A stretch of 64,000 nucleotides of DNA from Actinomadura macrotermitis (GTDB lineage Bacteria; Actinomycetota; Actinomycetes; Streptosporangiales; Streptosporangiaceae), in assembly GCF_009604375.1 (NCBI RefSeq), contig NZ_WEGH01000002.1:706073-770072 (forward strand), given 5' to 3'. Below, piece after piece: positions 1-10,500 of the stretch. The translations under genes were made by a program, and so were the position numbers. The notes beneath the pieces were generated by a model, which saw only the letters and a list, made by a program, of their open reading frames with translations, was not told the origin of the DNA and did no database searches. Numbering within the stretch: the stretch's first letter is position 1; each line of letters starts with the position of its first letter.

Positions 1-1085
1 GCGTCCTCGTCGCCGCCGCGGCGGGCCGCCAGGCCCTCCTGGATCGCCTCGGCCAGCTCCGACTGGCCGGTGTGGTGCGCGACACGGGCGTTGATGCGGG
101 TGGACTTGTCCTCGTCCTCGGTCCACTCGGCCAGGACGTTGCCGCCGGCGAGCACCGCGTCGCCGGGCCCGAGCAGCCTCACCCAGGAGGCGCGCATCTG
201 CCGGCCGACGTCGCCGGGCGGCACCTGCACGCACAGGTGGTACTCGCGGGCCTCCTCGCCCCACGCGCCGAGCGGGTAGTCGCCGGTCTGCGCGCCGGAG
301 GCCACGCGCTTGCCGGTGAGGTCGTCCACGGCCGGCACCATCTGCTTGAGGAACCGCAGCCTGGCGTGCTGCGGCGTCCACACCCGCAGCCGGACGTCGG
401 CGACCTCCTTGCCCATCGCGTGCTCGGCCAGGCCGCGCAGGTGCCCCTCCAGCCGGGCCGGCTCGGGCACGTCCCAGAACCCGCCGAGCAGCGCCGTGGT
501 GATCTTGCGCAGCTCGGCGACCTCCCAGTCGGTGCCGACGCCGAGCGCGTCGCAGGTGAACGCGCCCTCGCAGCGGGCCAGCGCGGCGTCCAGCTCGGCG
601 GGCTCCTCGTGCTGGTTCTTGCCGTCGGTGAGCAGGATCGCGTGCCGGACGGCGCCGCGCCGCTCCTCGGCGAGCCGGGCCGCGAGCCGCAGCCACGACC
701 CGATCGCGGTGCCGCCGGCCGCCTCCAGGGCGCCGATCGCCTTGCGCGCGGCGCGGCGCGTCCGGTCGTTCATCACGACGAGCCGCTCGCCCTGCGGGTA
801 GACCATGCGCGGCTGGTTGGCGCCCGACACGACCGCGAAGTGCACGCCGTCGCGCAGCACGTCGACCGCGGCCTTGGCGGCGCGGATCGCCGCCGCCATC
901 TTCCCCGAGTAGGCCATCGAGCCCGAGGTGTCGATGACGATGATCTCAGCGGCGTCCGTGGTGCGAGCGCCGCCGGTGGCGCCGCCGGTCGCGCGGACGG
1001 TCACGATCGCGTGCATCTCCTGCCCGCCGGCCGGCAGGTAGGGGTTCTGGTCGATGTCGACGGTGAACTCGGGCAGGTCGCTCAT
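1..1085 (-). CDS. VWA-domain protein, C-terminus beyond window
   Basis: The reading frame starts at ATG 1085 and is still open at position 1, so only about 360 residues are visible. After roughly 45 residues there is a metal-ion-dependent adhesion site, DTSGS at residues 52-56, followed by a von Willebrand A-type fold with a later LLTDGKN segment. No signal peptide or membrane segment is seen, so it is probably cytosolic. VWA domains bind ligands or partner proteins through a divalent cation. It begins 19 bases after the pknG stop on the same strand, so it is probably the third gene of a pknG operon. A role as partner or substrate of the kinase is inferred from position only. Confidence 0.85.
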   Translation of the reverse strand, partial: MSDLPEFTVDIDQNPYLPAGGQEMHAIVTVRATGGATGGARTTDAAEIIVIDTSGSMAYSGKMAAAIRAAKAAVDVLRDGVHFAVVSGANQPRMVYPQGERLVVMNDRTRRAARKAIGALEAAGGTAIGSWLRLAARLAEERRGAVRHAILLTDGKNQHEEPAELDAALARCEGAFTCDALGVGTDWEVAELRKITTALLGGFWDVPEPARLEGHLRGLAEHAMGKEVADVRLRVWTPQHARLRFLKQMVPAVDDLTGKRVASGAQTGDYPLGAWGEEAREYHLCVQVPPGDVGRQMRASWVRLLGPGDAVLAGGNVLAEWTEDEDKSTRINARVAHHTGQSELAEAIQEGLAARRGGDED

Positions 1086-1104
1086 CTGCGGGTCTCCCTG
1101 CGGG

Positions 1105-3402
1105 TCAGAACAGCGTGCGCGGCCGGACGGCGTTGGCCCGTTTGACCATCGCGTGCCGGTCGCCCGGGGTGTCGGCGAGCTTGGCGAGCGTCCGGTAGGT
1201 CTCCTCCAGCCGGCGCCGCAGCGCCGGTTCGGTCAGCGGGACGCCGAGCAGCCGCCCGCGCGCCCGGCGCCCGGTGCGCACCCAGGCCAGCGCGGCCTCC
1301 AGCAGCTCGGCGGCGAACCGGGCGCGCCGCTCGGTGCCGAGCCGCAGCGCCTCCAGCCGGCGGCCGGTGCCGGTGAGCAGCGCCTCGTCGAACTCCTGCG
1401 GGCGGCGGTTGCGCACGACGGTGGCGACGGCGGCCAGCTGCGCGGCGACGTAGTGCGCCGAGATGCGCGGGACCGAGTCCAGCACCCGTTCGGCCGCCGC
1501 CGGGTCGCCCGCGGCGAGCCGCGCCCGCGCCACCCCGAACGCGGCGCTGACGAACGTCTCGTCGGTGCGCCAGACGGCCTCGTAGTAGTGCTCGGCCTCG
1601 GCGCCCTCGCCGCGGCCCTCGTGCGCGAAGGCGAGCGCGAGCTTGGGCGCGGTCTCGCCCGGCATCAGGTCGTACAGGTCGTCGAAGATCTTGGCGGCGT
1701 CGGCGCTCCGCCCGGCGGCCAGCGCGCGCACGCCCCGGTACCAGTCGACGCGCCAGTCCTGCGGGCAGTCGGCGGCGAGCTCGTCCAGCAGGCGGGCGGC
1801 CTGCGTGAAGTCGCCGATCTCGATCTGCGCGCGGACGAGCGCGAGCCGCACCTCGGTCGACGACACCGGCGCGGCGGCCAGCGCGGCGGCAAGGTCGCCG
1901 GGGTCGCGGGCCGACAGGCCGCGCAGGAACGCCGCCGCCGGGTCGCCGCCGTAGACGAGCGGGACGGGCAGCGCGGCGGCGGCCGCCGCCGGGTCGAGCG
2001 GGACCAGCACCCGGCCGTCGGCGCCGTCGTCGAGGGTGTCGGTGCCGGCCGAGGAGCGCTCGGGGCCGAACAGCGGCGACGGCGCGGGCCGCGGCTGCCC
2101 GTCCTCGGCCGACAGCACCTCGCGCAGCACCCCGGTGAGCTGCTCGGCCATCTCCCCCGCCGACTGGAACCGGCGTGCCGGGTCGGGATGCGTGGCGCGC
2201 CGCAGCAGCCGGTAGTACGACTCGTAGCGCTGCAGCAGCGGCACCTCCTCGCGCGGGGGGAGGCTGCGCAGGTGGCGGCCGGTGTAGCCGCGGAAGGGGA
2301 AGCTCAGCACGGCCAGCGTGCGGCCCACGGTGTACAGGTCCGAGGCGATCGTCGGGCCGCCGGTGCCGATCTCGGGCGCCTGGTAGCCGGGCGTGCCGAA
2401 GATCGGGCTGTTGGCGTCGAACGCGCGCCGCACCCCGCCGAGGTCGATCAGCTTCAGCTGCTCCTCGGACTGGATCGCGTTGTCGGGCTTGAAGTCGCAG
2501 TACAGCAGGCCGACGCCGTGCAGGTAGCCGAGCGCCTCCAGCACCTCCAGGCCGTAGGCGATGACCTGGCCGAGCGGCAGCGCGGCGTCCTCGCCCTCCT
2601 CGGCGCGGCGCCGCAGCAGGATGTCCTTCAGCGACTCGCCGCCGACGTACTCCATCACGATGTAGCCCGAGCCGCCGTGCCGCACGAAGTTGTAGATCTT
2701 GACGATGTTGGGGTGCTCGACCTCGGCGAGGAAGGCGCGCTCGGCGGTCGCGGCGGCCATCGAGTCGGCGTCGCCGGTGTCCAGCAGCCCCTTCAGCACC
2801 ACCCAGCGGTCGCTGACGTTGGCGTCGCGGGCCAGGTAGACCCAGCCGAGGCCGCCGTGCGCCAGGCAGCCGAGCACCTCGTACTGGTCGGCGACCCGCT
2901 CGCCGGCGACCAGCTTCGGCGCGAAGGAGAACCGGTGCCCGCAGTTGCGGCAGAACCCCTCGGTGCGGCCCGGCCTGCCCTCGCGGCTGCGCCCCACCGG
3001 ATCGCCGCAGCGGCTGCAGTACCGCCGGTTCTCGGGCACCTCGGGCTTGGCCATGACCTCCAGCGAGGGGTCGCGGTAGGGCACCGAGGGCACCTCCACC
3101 AGCCCGGCGCCGAGCTTGCCGCGCCGATGCGAGCCGGTGGAGCCCGACCCGCCGGTGCCGCGCGAGGCCGTCCGGCCCGCCGTCACCGCCGACCCGGCGG
3201 CGCTCACCGGGGTGGCGGGCGTGGTCGGCGCGACCCCGACCATCGCCATCGACTCCACCGGCCGGGCGAGCTGGGACGGCTCGCGCGGCGCGACGACCAG
3301 CGGCGGCGCGACCGGCAGCGGCGGGGGCGGCGCCATCCCGCACACCTCGCAGAACCCGTCCTCGACGGTGCCCGCGCAGCCGGGCTGGGTGCATGCCGTC
3401 AT
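1105..3402 (-). CDS. pknG: PknG-type serine/threonine protein kinase
   Basis: This 765-residue protein has the full PknG layout. A short zinc-ribbon-like N-terminus (Cys4, 9, 18, 21) and a Pro/Ala linker precede the rubredoxin motif (Cys129, 132, 151, 154). The kinase domain follows from about residue 170, with a GGLGWVYLA loop, Lys204 in VVLKG, catalytic Asp303 in YCDFKPDN and Asp320 in DLGG. The C-terminal half is the TPR region, and the protein ends RPRTLF, close to the mycobacterial PknG end. PknG is a soluble kinase that controls glutamate and 2-oxoglutarate metabolism through FHA proteins. The metal-binding extension before the rubredoxin is additional to the mycobacterial form. Its ATG overlaps the upstream stop as ATGA, so the two are translationally coupled. 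Confidence 0.95.
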   Translation of the reverse strand: MTACTQPGCAGTVEDGFCEVCGMAPPPPLPVAPPLVVAPREPSQLARPVESMAMVGVAPTTPATPVSAAGSAVTAGRTASRGTGGSGSTGSHRRGKLGAGLVEVPSVPYRDPSLEVMAKPEVPENRRYCSRCGDPVGRSREGRPGRTEGFCRNCGHRFSFAPKLVAGERVADQYEVLGCLAHGGLGWVYLARDANVSDRWVVLKGLLDTGDADSMAAATAERAFLAEVEHPNIVKIYNFVRHGGSGYIVMEYVGGESLKDILLRRRAEEGEDAALPLGQVIAYGLEVLEALGYLHGVGLLYCDFKPDNAIQSEEQLKLIDLGGVRRAFDANSPIFGTPGYQAPEIGTGGPTIASDLYTVGRTLAVLSFPFRGYTGRHLRSLPPREEVPLLQRYESYYRLLRRATHPDPARRFQSAGEMAEQLTGVLREVLSAEDGQPRPAPSPLFGPERSSAGTDTLDDGADGRVLVPLDPAAAAAALPVPLVYGGDPAAAFLRGLSARDPGDLAAALAAAPVSSTEVRLALVRAQIEIGDFTQAARLLDELAADCPQDWRVDWYRGVRALAAGRSADAAKIFDDLYDLMPGETAPKLALAFAHEGRGEGAEAEHYYEAVWRTDETFVSAAFGVARARLAAGDPAAAERVLDSVPRISAHYVAAQLAAVATVVRNRRPQEFDEALLTGTGRRLEALRLGTERRARFAAELLEAALAWVRTGRRARGRLLGVPLTEPALRRRLEETYRTLAKLADTPGDRHAMVKRANAVRPRTLF

Positions 3403-4628
3403 CGCCGCGCCGCCTCGCTCTCGCTCGCCCTGATCGCACGCTGGTAGTCGGCCACGGCGGCGGTCGCCGCCCGCAGGTCGCACGGCGCCGTCCACAGCAG
3501 GTCGCGGGCACGGGCGTGCAGCCGGGCGAGCGTCTCGTCCTCGGCGAGTCCGAGCCGCGCCGCCTTGGCCTGGTAGGCGCCGAGCCGCCCCCGCAGCTCG
3601 GCGCGCCGGTCGAGGAGTCCGCTGCTGAGACGCAGATGCTCGGCGGCGCGTTCCCGCGCGTCCGCGATGGCCGCCTCCAGCGCCTGGGCGCGGCCCGCCA
3701 GATCGGTCCAGCGGCCCGCCTCGCGCAGCGCGCCGAGCGCGGCGAACCGGTGGCGCAGGCCGGCGGCGCGCGGCTTCAGCGCGGGCGGCCCCGCCGCCTC
3801 GATCTTGCGGGCGGCCGTCTCCGCCGCCTCCAGTGCGGCCCGCTCGGCCTCCTCGACCTCGCCGACCGCCGCCTCCAGCGCGGCCGCGCGCTCCTCGTAG
3901 GAGTCGCGCAGCGCGACCGCCGCGGCGAGCTCGTCGTGCAGCGCGGCGATCGCCGTGCGCAGCCGGTCCAGGCGGCCGGCGTCGGCGGCGAGGCCGAGCG
4001 GGTCGCCGCGCACCTCGCGGCGCAGCGCGGTCAGCTCCCGGCCGAGCCGGTCCAGGTCGGGCCGGCGCGCGCCCGACAGCGCGTGCGCGAACCGCGCCGC
4101 CGCGCGCCAGCCCTCCTCGGCCTCGCCGAGCGGGCCGGCCAGCTCGCCCCACGCGGCGTCGGCGGCCGCGACCATCTCGGCCGACCGCTCGAACGCCTCC
4201 GCCATCAGCGCGACGGCCTCGTCCAGCGTGACGCGCTCCTTCGGCGGGCCGAGCAGCGTGCGGCGGTCCAGCGGGATCTCCCCGCCGGGCAGCTCCACCG
4301 AGTCGCCGGTGAGCAGCCGGGTCAGCTCCGCGCGGACGGCGCCATCGGGGCGGGCGTGCGCGGCGCGCAGCGCGGCGGCCCCGTCCAGCACCTGCCGGTA
4401 GGCGTCGTACAGGCGCCACAGCAGCGCCATCCGCGCCTTGGTCTCCTCCCAGCGGCGGCCGGTCTCGCCGGTGAGGCTCGCGCCGCCGAGCAGCCGCAGG
4501 CCGTCGTGGGCGTCCAGGTCCAGCAGGGAGGCGGCAATGCGCTCCTGGTCGGCGCGCAGGGACGTCAGGGCACGGTCGATGGCCTCGTCGCCCATGGGCG
4601 CGGCGGCCCCGGCCCCGCTCTCCGTCAC
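3399..4628 (-). CDS. Coiled-coil protein upstream of pknG
   Basis: A protein of about 409 residues made almost entirely of Ala/Glu/Arg-rich helices with heptad character and no membrane segment. I do not recognise a named domain. The start is taken as GTG 4628; an in-frame ATG 33 bases downstream (MGDEAIDR) is possible, and longer upstream extensions have low-complexity composition and no ribosome site. Its stop overlaps the pknG start by four bases. The fixed position before pknG suggests a structural or regulatory partner of the kinase, analogous in place but not evidently in sequence to mycobacterial glnX. That role is inferred. Confidence 0.75.
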   Translation of the reverse strand: MTESGAGAAAPMGDEAIDRALTSLRADQERIAASLLDLDAHDGLRLLGGASLTGETGRRWEETKARMALLWRLYDAYRQVLDGAAALRAAHARPDGAVRAELTRLLTGDSVELPGGEIPLDRRTLLGPPKERVTLDEAVALMAEAFERSAEMVAAADAAWGELAGPLGEAEEGWRAAARFAHALSGARRPDLDRLGRELTALRREVRGDPLGLAADAGRLDRLRTAIAALHDELAAAVALRDSYEERAAALEAAVGEVEEAERAALEAAETAARKIEAAGPPALKPRAAGLRHRFAALGALREAGRWTDLAGRAQALEAAIADARERAAEHLRLSSGLLDRRAELRGRLGAYQAKAARLGLAEDETLARLHARARDLLWTAPCDLRAATAAVADYQRAIRASESEAARR

Positions 4629-4965
4629 ATCGGCCCCGCGTTCGGTCTCCAGCGCTGCGCCAGTACGGCCATGATCCTGCGGTTTCCCTGCACACAGTGT
4701 GTTCGGTGACACTTTTCGAGACAAGCGCTCTGGTGCACCGAAGAATTCACCAGCCCCAGGAGCAAAGGCCACAAAGCACACACCGCGATGTGGCCGATGG
4801 CCGCCATCGGCCATCCGGGACGCTCCATGATGAGGCGTTCGTCACGCGCGTGTCGCTTGTGCTCCGGGAACCACCTGGTGTGGAGTGACGTTCCGTAAGG
4901 TGAACCGGTTGCGAAAGGAGTGGTGAGTCCGCAGTGTCGGACCCTAGTCATAGACCTGGTGTCCC
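4629..4965. promoter_or_regulatory. Divergent intergenic region
   Basis: About 337 bases separate the pknG operon from the CNNM/CBS genes. The segment is clearly less GC-rich than its surroundings and contains no convincing coding frame. It must hold promoters for both directions. A short dyad, ACAC-AGT-GTGT, lies near 4691. No promoter could be fixed with confidence. Confidence 0.4.
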
Positions 4966-6282
4966 ATGGTGAGCGCGATCCTCGGCGTCCTCGCCGTCAT
5001 CCTGCTCACCGCCGCGACGGGCTACTTCGTCGCCCAGGAGTTCGCCTACGTCGCCGCCGACCGCGTCCGGCTGGCCCAGGCCGCCGACCAGGGGGACGCC
5101 GCCGCGCGGCGCGCCCTGAAGGTCGTCGGGCGGCTCTCGTTCATGCTGTCGGGCGCGCAGCTCGGCATCACCATGACGACCCTGGTGGTCGGCTTCATCG
5201 CCAAACCCGCCCTCGCCGGGATCATCGCGCCGCTGCTGCGGGCCGCGGGCGTCCCGGACGGCGCGACCGGCGCGATCGCCCTCGCCACCGGCTTCGTCCT
5301 CGCCACCCTGATCCAGATGGTCCTCGGCGAGCTGTTCCCCAAGAACCTCGCGCTCGCCAAGGCCGAGACGCTCGCCCGCGCGCTCGCCGCGTCCACGCTC
5401 GTCTACCTGACGGTCGCGGGCCCGCTCATCCGGCTGTTCGACAAGGCCGCCGACAGGCTGCTGCGCTCGGTCGGCGTCGAGCCGGTCGAGGAGCTGCACA
5501 GCGGCGCGACGCTGGAGGAGCTCGGCGACATCATCGGCCGCTCGCACGACGCCGGCCATCTGCCCGCCGACCTGTCGGGCCTGCTGGAGCGCGCGCTGTC
5601 GTTCGGCGACCGCACCGCCGACGAGGTCATGGTGCCGCGCCCGCAGGTGAGCGCGCTGGCCGGCGACGCGACCGTCGCCGACCTGGTCGCGGCGATCCGC
5701 GACACCGGCCACACCGACCACCCCGTCTACGGCCTGGAGGTCGACGACGTCATCGGCGTCGCCGGCGTCCGCGAGGTCGCCGACGACGCGCTGCCGCGCG
5801 ACACCCCGCTGCGCGAGGTGGCCCGCCCGGCGCTGCTGGTGCCCGGCAGCCAGCCCCTCTACGGCGTGATCGACCGGATGCGCGACTCGGGCGAGGAGTT
5901 CGCCTGCGTGGTCGACGAGTACGGCGGCCTGGCCGGCATCCTCACCTTCGAGGACGTCGCCGAGGAGCTCGTCGGCGAGATCGACGACGAGACCGACGTG
6001 CGCGCCGACCTGCCCTGCGTCACCGCCGACGGCGGCTGGCTCGCCGACGCGGGCCTGCGCGTGGACGAGGTCACCCGCTTCACCGGGCTGCCGCTGCCCG
6101 AGGGCGACTCCTACGACACCCTCGGCGGGCTGATCATGGCCGAGCTGCGCCGGCTGCCGAGCCCGGGCGACCGGCTCACCGTGGCGCCGGTCGAGCTGGA
6201 GGTGGTGTCGGTGCGCCGCCGCGTCCCGCACCGGGTCCGGCTGCGCGCCGTCTCCCCCGAGCCCGTCGCGACGGGGGCTTAG
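4966..6282 (+). CDS. CNNM/CBS-domain membrane protein (HlyC/CorC family)
   Basis: This 438-residue protein belongs to the DUF21/CNNM family of ion (often Mg2+) transport proteins once called haemolysins. Residues 1-190 form the membrane domain, starting with a hydrophobic helix, with QEFAYVAADR and a later VLGELFPKNLAL signature. A CBS pair lies at about residues 200-335, ending VDEYGGLAGILTFEDV. A CorC_HlyC domain fills the last 90 residues. ATG 4966 is chosen because TGA 4924 closes the frame just upstream; the ribosome site is poor. It is the first of two tandem paralogues, which may form a heteromeric complex. Confidence 0.92.
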   Translation: MVSAILGVLAVILLTAATGYFVAQEFAYVAADRVRLAQAADQGDAAARRALKVVGRLSFMLSGAQLGITMTTLVVGFIAKPALAGIIAPLLRAAGVPDGATGAIALATGFVLATLIQMVLGELFPKNLALAKAETLARALAASTLVYLTVAGPLIRLFDKAADRLLRSVGVEPVEELHSGATLEELGDIIGRSHDAGHLPADLSGLLERALSFGDRTADEVMVPRPQVSALAGDATVADLVAAIRDTGHTDHPVYGLEVDDVIGVAGVREVADDALPRDTPLREVARPALLVPGSQPLYGVIDRMRDSGEEFACVVDEYGGLAGILTFEDVAEELVGEIDDETDVRADLPCVTADGGWLADAGLRVDEVTRFTGLPLPEGDSYDTLGGLIMAELRRLPSPGDRLTVAPVELEVVSVRRRVPHRVRLRAVSPEPVATGA

Positions 6283-6437
6283 GGCGTGCCTCCCAGGCCC
6301 ACGTCCTACCGCGCGAAGCCCGGGCGGCCCCTGGCGGCGTCGCCGCCGGTCGCCGGCCGACACGACCCCCTCCTCCGCCTTGCCAGGAACCACCTGGACG
6401 CCGCTCGCCACGAACAGGACCTAGGAAACACGCCCGC

Positions 6438-7451
6438 ATGGACCCGCTGACCTCACTGGCGATCACCGTCCTGCTGCTGCTCGGCAACGGCTTCTTCGTC
6501 GCGGCCGAGTTCGCGCTGGTCGCGGCCAACCGCGGCCAGCTGGAGCGCGCCGCCGCGACCGGCAGCCGCCCGGCGCTGGCCGCCGTCGCGGGCGTCCGGG
6601 AGCTGTCGCTGATGCTCGCCGGCGCCCAGTTCGGCATCACCATGTGCTCGCTCGGCCTCGCCATCGTCACCGAACCGGCCGTCGAGCACCTGCTGGAGCC
6701 GCCGCTGCACGCGCTCGGCGTGCCCGAGGCGGGGGCGAAGGCGGTCGCGCTCGCCGTCACCCTCGCGCTGATCACCTTCCTGCACATGGTGATCGGCGAG
6801 ATGGCGCCGAAGTCGTGGGCGATCGCGCACCCCGAGCGGTCGGCGCTGCTGCTGGCGCTGCCGTTCCGCGCGTTCGCCAAGGTGTCGCGGCCGATCCTGG
6901 CCGCGCTGAACACCGTCACCAACGGGCTGCTGCGGCTGCTCGGCGTCACCCCGCGCGACGAGCTGGAGAGCCACACCGACCCGCAGGGGCTCAGCCACCT
7001 GGTCGGCGAGTCGCGGCGGCTCGGCCTGATCGGGCGCAACGACCACGAGCTGCTGCGCCGCGCCATCTCGGCGCGGGAGGCGACGGTCGGGCCGCTGGTC
7101 GTCCCGGCGGCGTCGGTCACCACGATCGACGCGGCGGCGACGCCGGCGCAGATCCGGCGCACCGCGACCGCCAGCGGGCACAGCCGGCTGCTGGTGCGCG
7201 ACGGCGCGGCGACGGTCGGCATCGTGCACGTGCGCGCCGCCGTCACCGAGCCGGACGGCGACCGCCGCGCGGCCGGGCTGGCGCACCCGGCGCCGTCGCT
7301 CACCGCCGGCACGACGGTGCTGGACGCGGTGTCGCGGATGCGCCGGGCGCGCGCGCAGCTGGCCGTGGTGCAGGACGCGGACGGCGGTTTCGCCGGCATC
7401 GTCACGCTCGACGACCTGCTGGCCGAGCTGCTGGCCGTGAACCCGCGCTGA
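6438..7451 (+). CDS. CNNM/CBS-domain membrane protein, shorter paralogue
   Basis: A 337-residue paralogue of the preceding gene, with the same DUF21 membrane half (AAEFALVAANR, IGEMAPKSWAIAHP) and a CBS region ending GFAGIVTLDDLLAELL. It stops there and lacks the C-terminal CorC_HlyC domain. The CBS region is weakly conserved compared with the first gene. An AGGA ribosome site lies upstream of ATG 6438. The 155-base gap from the first gene and identical orientation suggest co-transcription. Paired long and short CNNM genes are common in actinomycetes. Cation transport or sensing is inferred from family membership. Confidence 0.9.
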   Translation: MDPLTSLAITVLLLLGNGFFVAAEFALVAANRGQLERAAATGSRPALAAVAGVRELSLMLAGAQFGITMCSLGLAIVTEPAVEHLLEPPLHALGVPEAGAKAVALAVTLALITFLHMVIGEMAPKSWAIAHPERSALLLALPFRAFAKVSRPILAALNTVTNGLLRLLGVTPRDELESHTDPQGLSHLVGESRRLGLIGRNDHELLRRAISAREATVGPLVVPAASVTTIDAAATPAQIRRTATASGHSRLLVRDGAATVGIVHVRAAVTEPDGDRRAAGLAHPAPSLTAGTTVLDAVSRMRRARAQLAVVQDADGGFAGIVTLDDLLAELLAVNPR

Positions 7452-7534
7452 GCCCCCTCTCAAGATCAATGGGCTGTGAGACGTTAGTCGGGGGCAGTCG
7501 GGGAGACATATCGCCCGAAGCAACCGGGAGCGGG

Positions 7535-10500
7535 ATGGCAGTGGAACTGCACGACGAGGTCGAGAAGAACTACGGGCCGCTGGCCGCTTTCTACGAGCGC
7601 CTGCATGCCGAGCACGGCACGAACGCGATCGGCTGGGCCCCGCACGTGGCGGCGCTGCGCGCGCTGCTGGCCGGGGAGCGGCCCGACCTGGCGGCCCTGC
7701 TGCTGTCCCCGGCGGACTCGGGCGCGCAGTTCGTCGAGTCCGCCGACCAGGCCGGCGCGGCGCTGGAGGCGGCCCGCGAACTGGTGGACGCCGGGGAGCG
7801 GGTGCTGCTGATGGCGCCGCCGGAGCGGCTCGCCGAGATCGTCCAGGCCCTGGAGGCCGCCGGGTCGCCGCTCGCGGTGCGGCTGGCCGAGGAACCGGCC
7901 GAGCCCGGGCCGGCCCGGCCGGCCCCGGCCATCGCGGGGCGGGGCGAACCGGGCTCCAACGGGACGATCGAGTTCCGGCCGGTGACGAGCCCGGCGGAGG
8001 CCGCGCAGATCATCGAGGCCGTCGAGGCGGCCTCCCGCCCGGACCGGCCGTCCAACGGGACGATCGAGTTCCAGGCGGTGCGGCCCGCACAGGAGCCGCC
8101 GTCTGTCCGGACGATGCCGCTGGAAGAACTCCCGCCGGCCGCCGGCACGGCCTCACTGCAGGAAACGCCGACCGAGGCGCTCTCGCCGGTGACCGCCCCT
8201 ACCGACGAGCTGGGGACACCGCCCGAAGCGGCCTCCCCAGCGGAGCCGCCGGCCAACGCGCCAACACCCGACGAAACACTGCGGGCAGAGCTCTCACCCG
8301 GCACGCCCCCGCACAGCGGGGCACTGCCCGAAACGCCCTCGCCCAACGAGACACTGCGGGCAGAACCGTCGGTCGAAACGCCCTCGCCCGGCGGAGCACT
8401 GTCAGTTGAAGCGGCCTCCGCAACGCCCTCGGCCACCGAGACGGTGCCGGCAGAGGCGCCGGCCAACACCCCTCCGGTCAGCGGGTCGCTGCCAGTAGCG
8501 GCGGCGGGCGAAACGCCCTCGCCCAGCGGGACACCGCCGGTTGAAGCAGCCTCCGCAACGCCTCCGACCAGCGGGACGCTGCCGGTAGCGGCGCCAGCCG
8601 AGACGTCCTCGCCCGGCGGAGTACCGCCGGTTGAGGCGGCCTCCGCAACACCCCCGGCCACCGAGACGGTGCCGGCAGAGGCAGCGGCCGACACACCCTC
8701 GCCCAGCGGGACGCCGCCCGTAGCGGCGTCGGCCGACGCGCCCTCTCCGAACGAGACGTTGCCGGTGGAGGCGTCCTCCGAAGGTTCCCAGGCCGGTGGG
8801 ACACTGCCGATCGAAGCCTTGTCCGAAACGCCCCCGGCCAGTGGGGCACCGCCGGTGGAGGCGACACCCGGAACGTCCCCGGCCGGCGCGACGCTGCCGG
8901 TTGAGATGTCAGCCGACGCGCTCTCGCCCAACGGGATACCGCTGGTGGAGGAGCCGCCCGGAACGCCCCCGGCCGACGCGACGCTGCCGGTGGAGCCGTT
9001 GCCGGTGGGCGCGCTCGCCGCCGAGGCGGCGCCGCGGGCGCCTGAGACGTGGGTGCGGGACGTCGTCGTCCGGCCCGTCGGGGACGCGTGGCAGCAGGCG
9101 TGGGACGCCGAGGAGCGGCTGCTGCGGCGAGGCCTGCTCTGGCTGGAGCAGTGGCCCCGCGACCTGGCGAACCAGGAGACGCGGCAGGCCGATCACGCAC
9201 GGCACCGCGAAGAGCTGAACGCCGAGCTGGAGACGCTGGAGCAGCGCCTCCAGGGGCTGCGCGGCGAGCTGGAGACGGCCGAGCGGTCCATCGCCGAGGC
9301 CACCGTCGAGTGCGAGCGGCTGGAGGCCGAGCGCGCCGCCGCCGCCGAGGCCGTCGCCGGGCCGCGCGAAGAGGCGCAGCGGCTCCAGCAGGACGCCGAC
9401 GCGGCGTCGAACCAGGCCAAGCAGCTGTCCGCCGTCGCCGAAGAGGCCTACACGCTCTGCACCAGCATCGACGAGCGTTCCGCGCGCGCCCATGCCGAGC
9501 TCCAGGCCGCGCGGGAGCAGGAAAGCTCGCTGACCGAGCAGCTCGCCCGCGCGCGCGCCGAACTGCCCGTCGTCGCCGAGGAGGCCGAGCGGCTCGCCGC
9601 GCAGGACGCCGACGCCGTGGCCGAAGGGCATGCCAGCTACTACCGGCTCGCCGCCGCCGAGTCGGCGCTCAGCGCGATCCGGCAGAAGCTGACGCTCGGC
9701 CAGCGCCTGCACGTCGCCGCGCCGCCGGAGGATCTGAAGCGGCTGCGCGAAGAGGTGCGGACGCAGACCCGCAAGGCCGACGAGGCCGCCACGCGGGCCC
9801 GCGGGATCAAGGAGGCCGCCGAGCGGGCCGAGCACCGGCGCGGCCAGATCGACCGGTTCCTGGCCGAGGGCGGCGCCGCGCTCACCGCCGCGCAGGAGGC
9901 GCAGGTGCGGCTGGACGCCGAGCTCACCCGGCTGACGGCCGACCGAGAGACGGCCGCCGCCGCCCACCGCGAGCGGGCCCGGCAGGCGGCCGAGGCGGTG
10001 GATCGTGCCACCCAGTCCAGCGCGTCGGCCCGCTACGCCGAGCAGGCCGCGCGGGCGCTGGAGGAGCGGCTCGCCGCCGCCACCACCGCGCACGAGGTGG
10101 CGCAGGCCGCCGCCGAACGCGCCCGCCAGGACGCCGAGGCCGCCGCCGGGCGGCTCGCCGAGGCCGAGGCGGCGCTGGAGGCCCGGCGCGGCGAGGTCGC
10201 CGGGCTGCTGGCGGCCGACGACGCCGAGGCCGAGACGATGCGCGCGGCCGCGGAGGAGTCGCGTGCCAACGTCCGTGAGTTCTGCGGCGAGGAGCCCGAC
10301 CCGGCGCGGCTGGCCGACCACCAGCGGCGGGCGATGGAGCGCATCGAGCGGCTCGCCGCGCTGCGCGCCGACCCCGCCGGCCTGCTGCCCGCCGCCGGCC
10401 TGGTCTGCGGGACGCCGGTCACGATCGGCGCGGCCGCCCCGGCCGGCTTCGACGCCCTGGTCGTCGCGGGCGCGGGCGCGCTCACCGAGGCCGAGGTGCT

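Noticed and set aside
1054..3447. 797-codon forward open frame across pknG
   Set aside because: Antisense to pknG, which has all kinase and rubredoxin residues. The forward translation is repetitive Arg/Gly/Ala.
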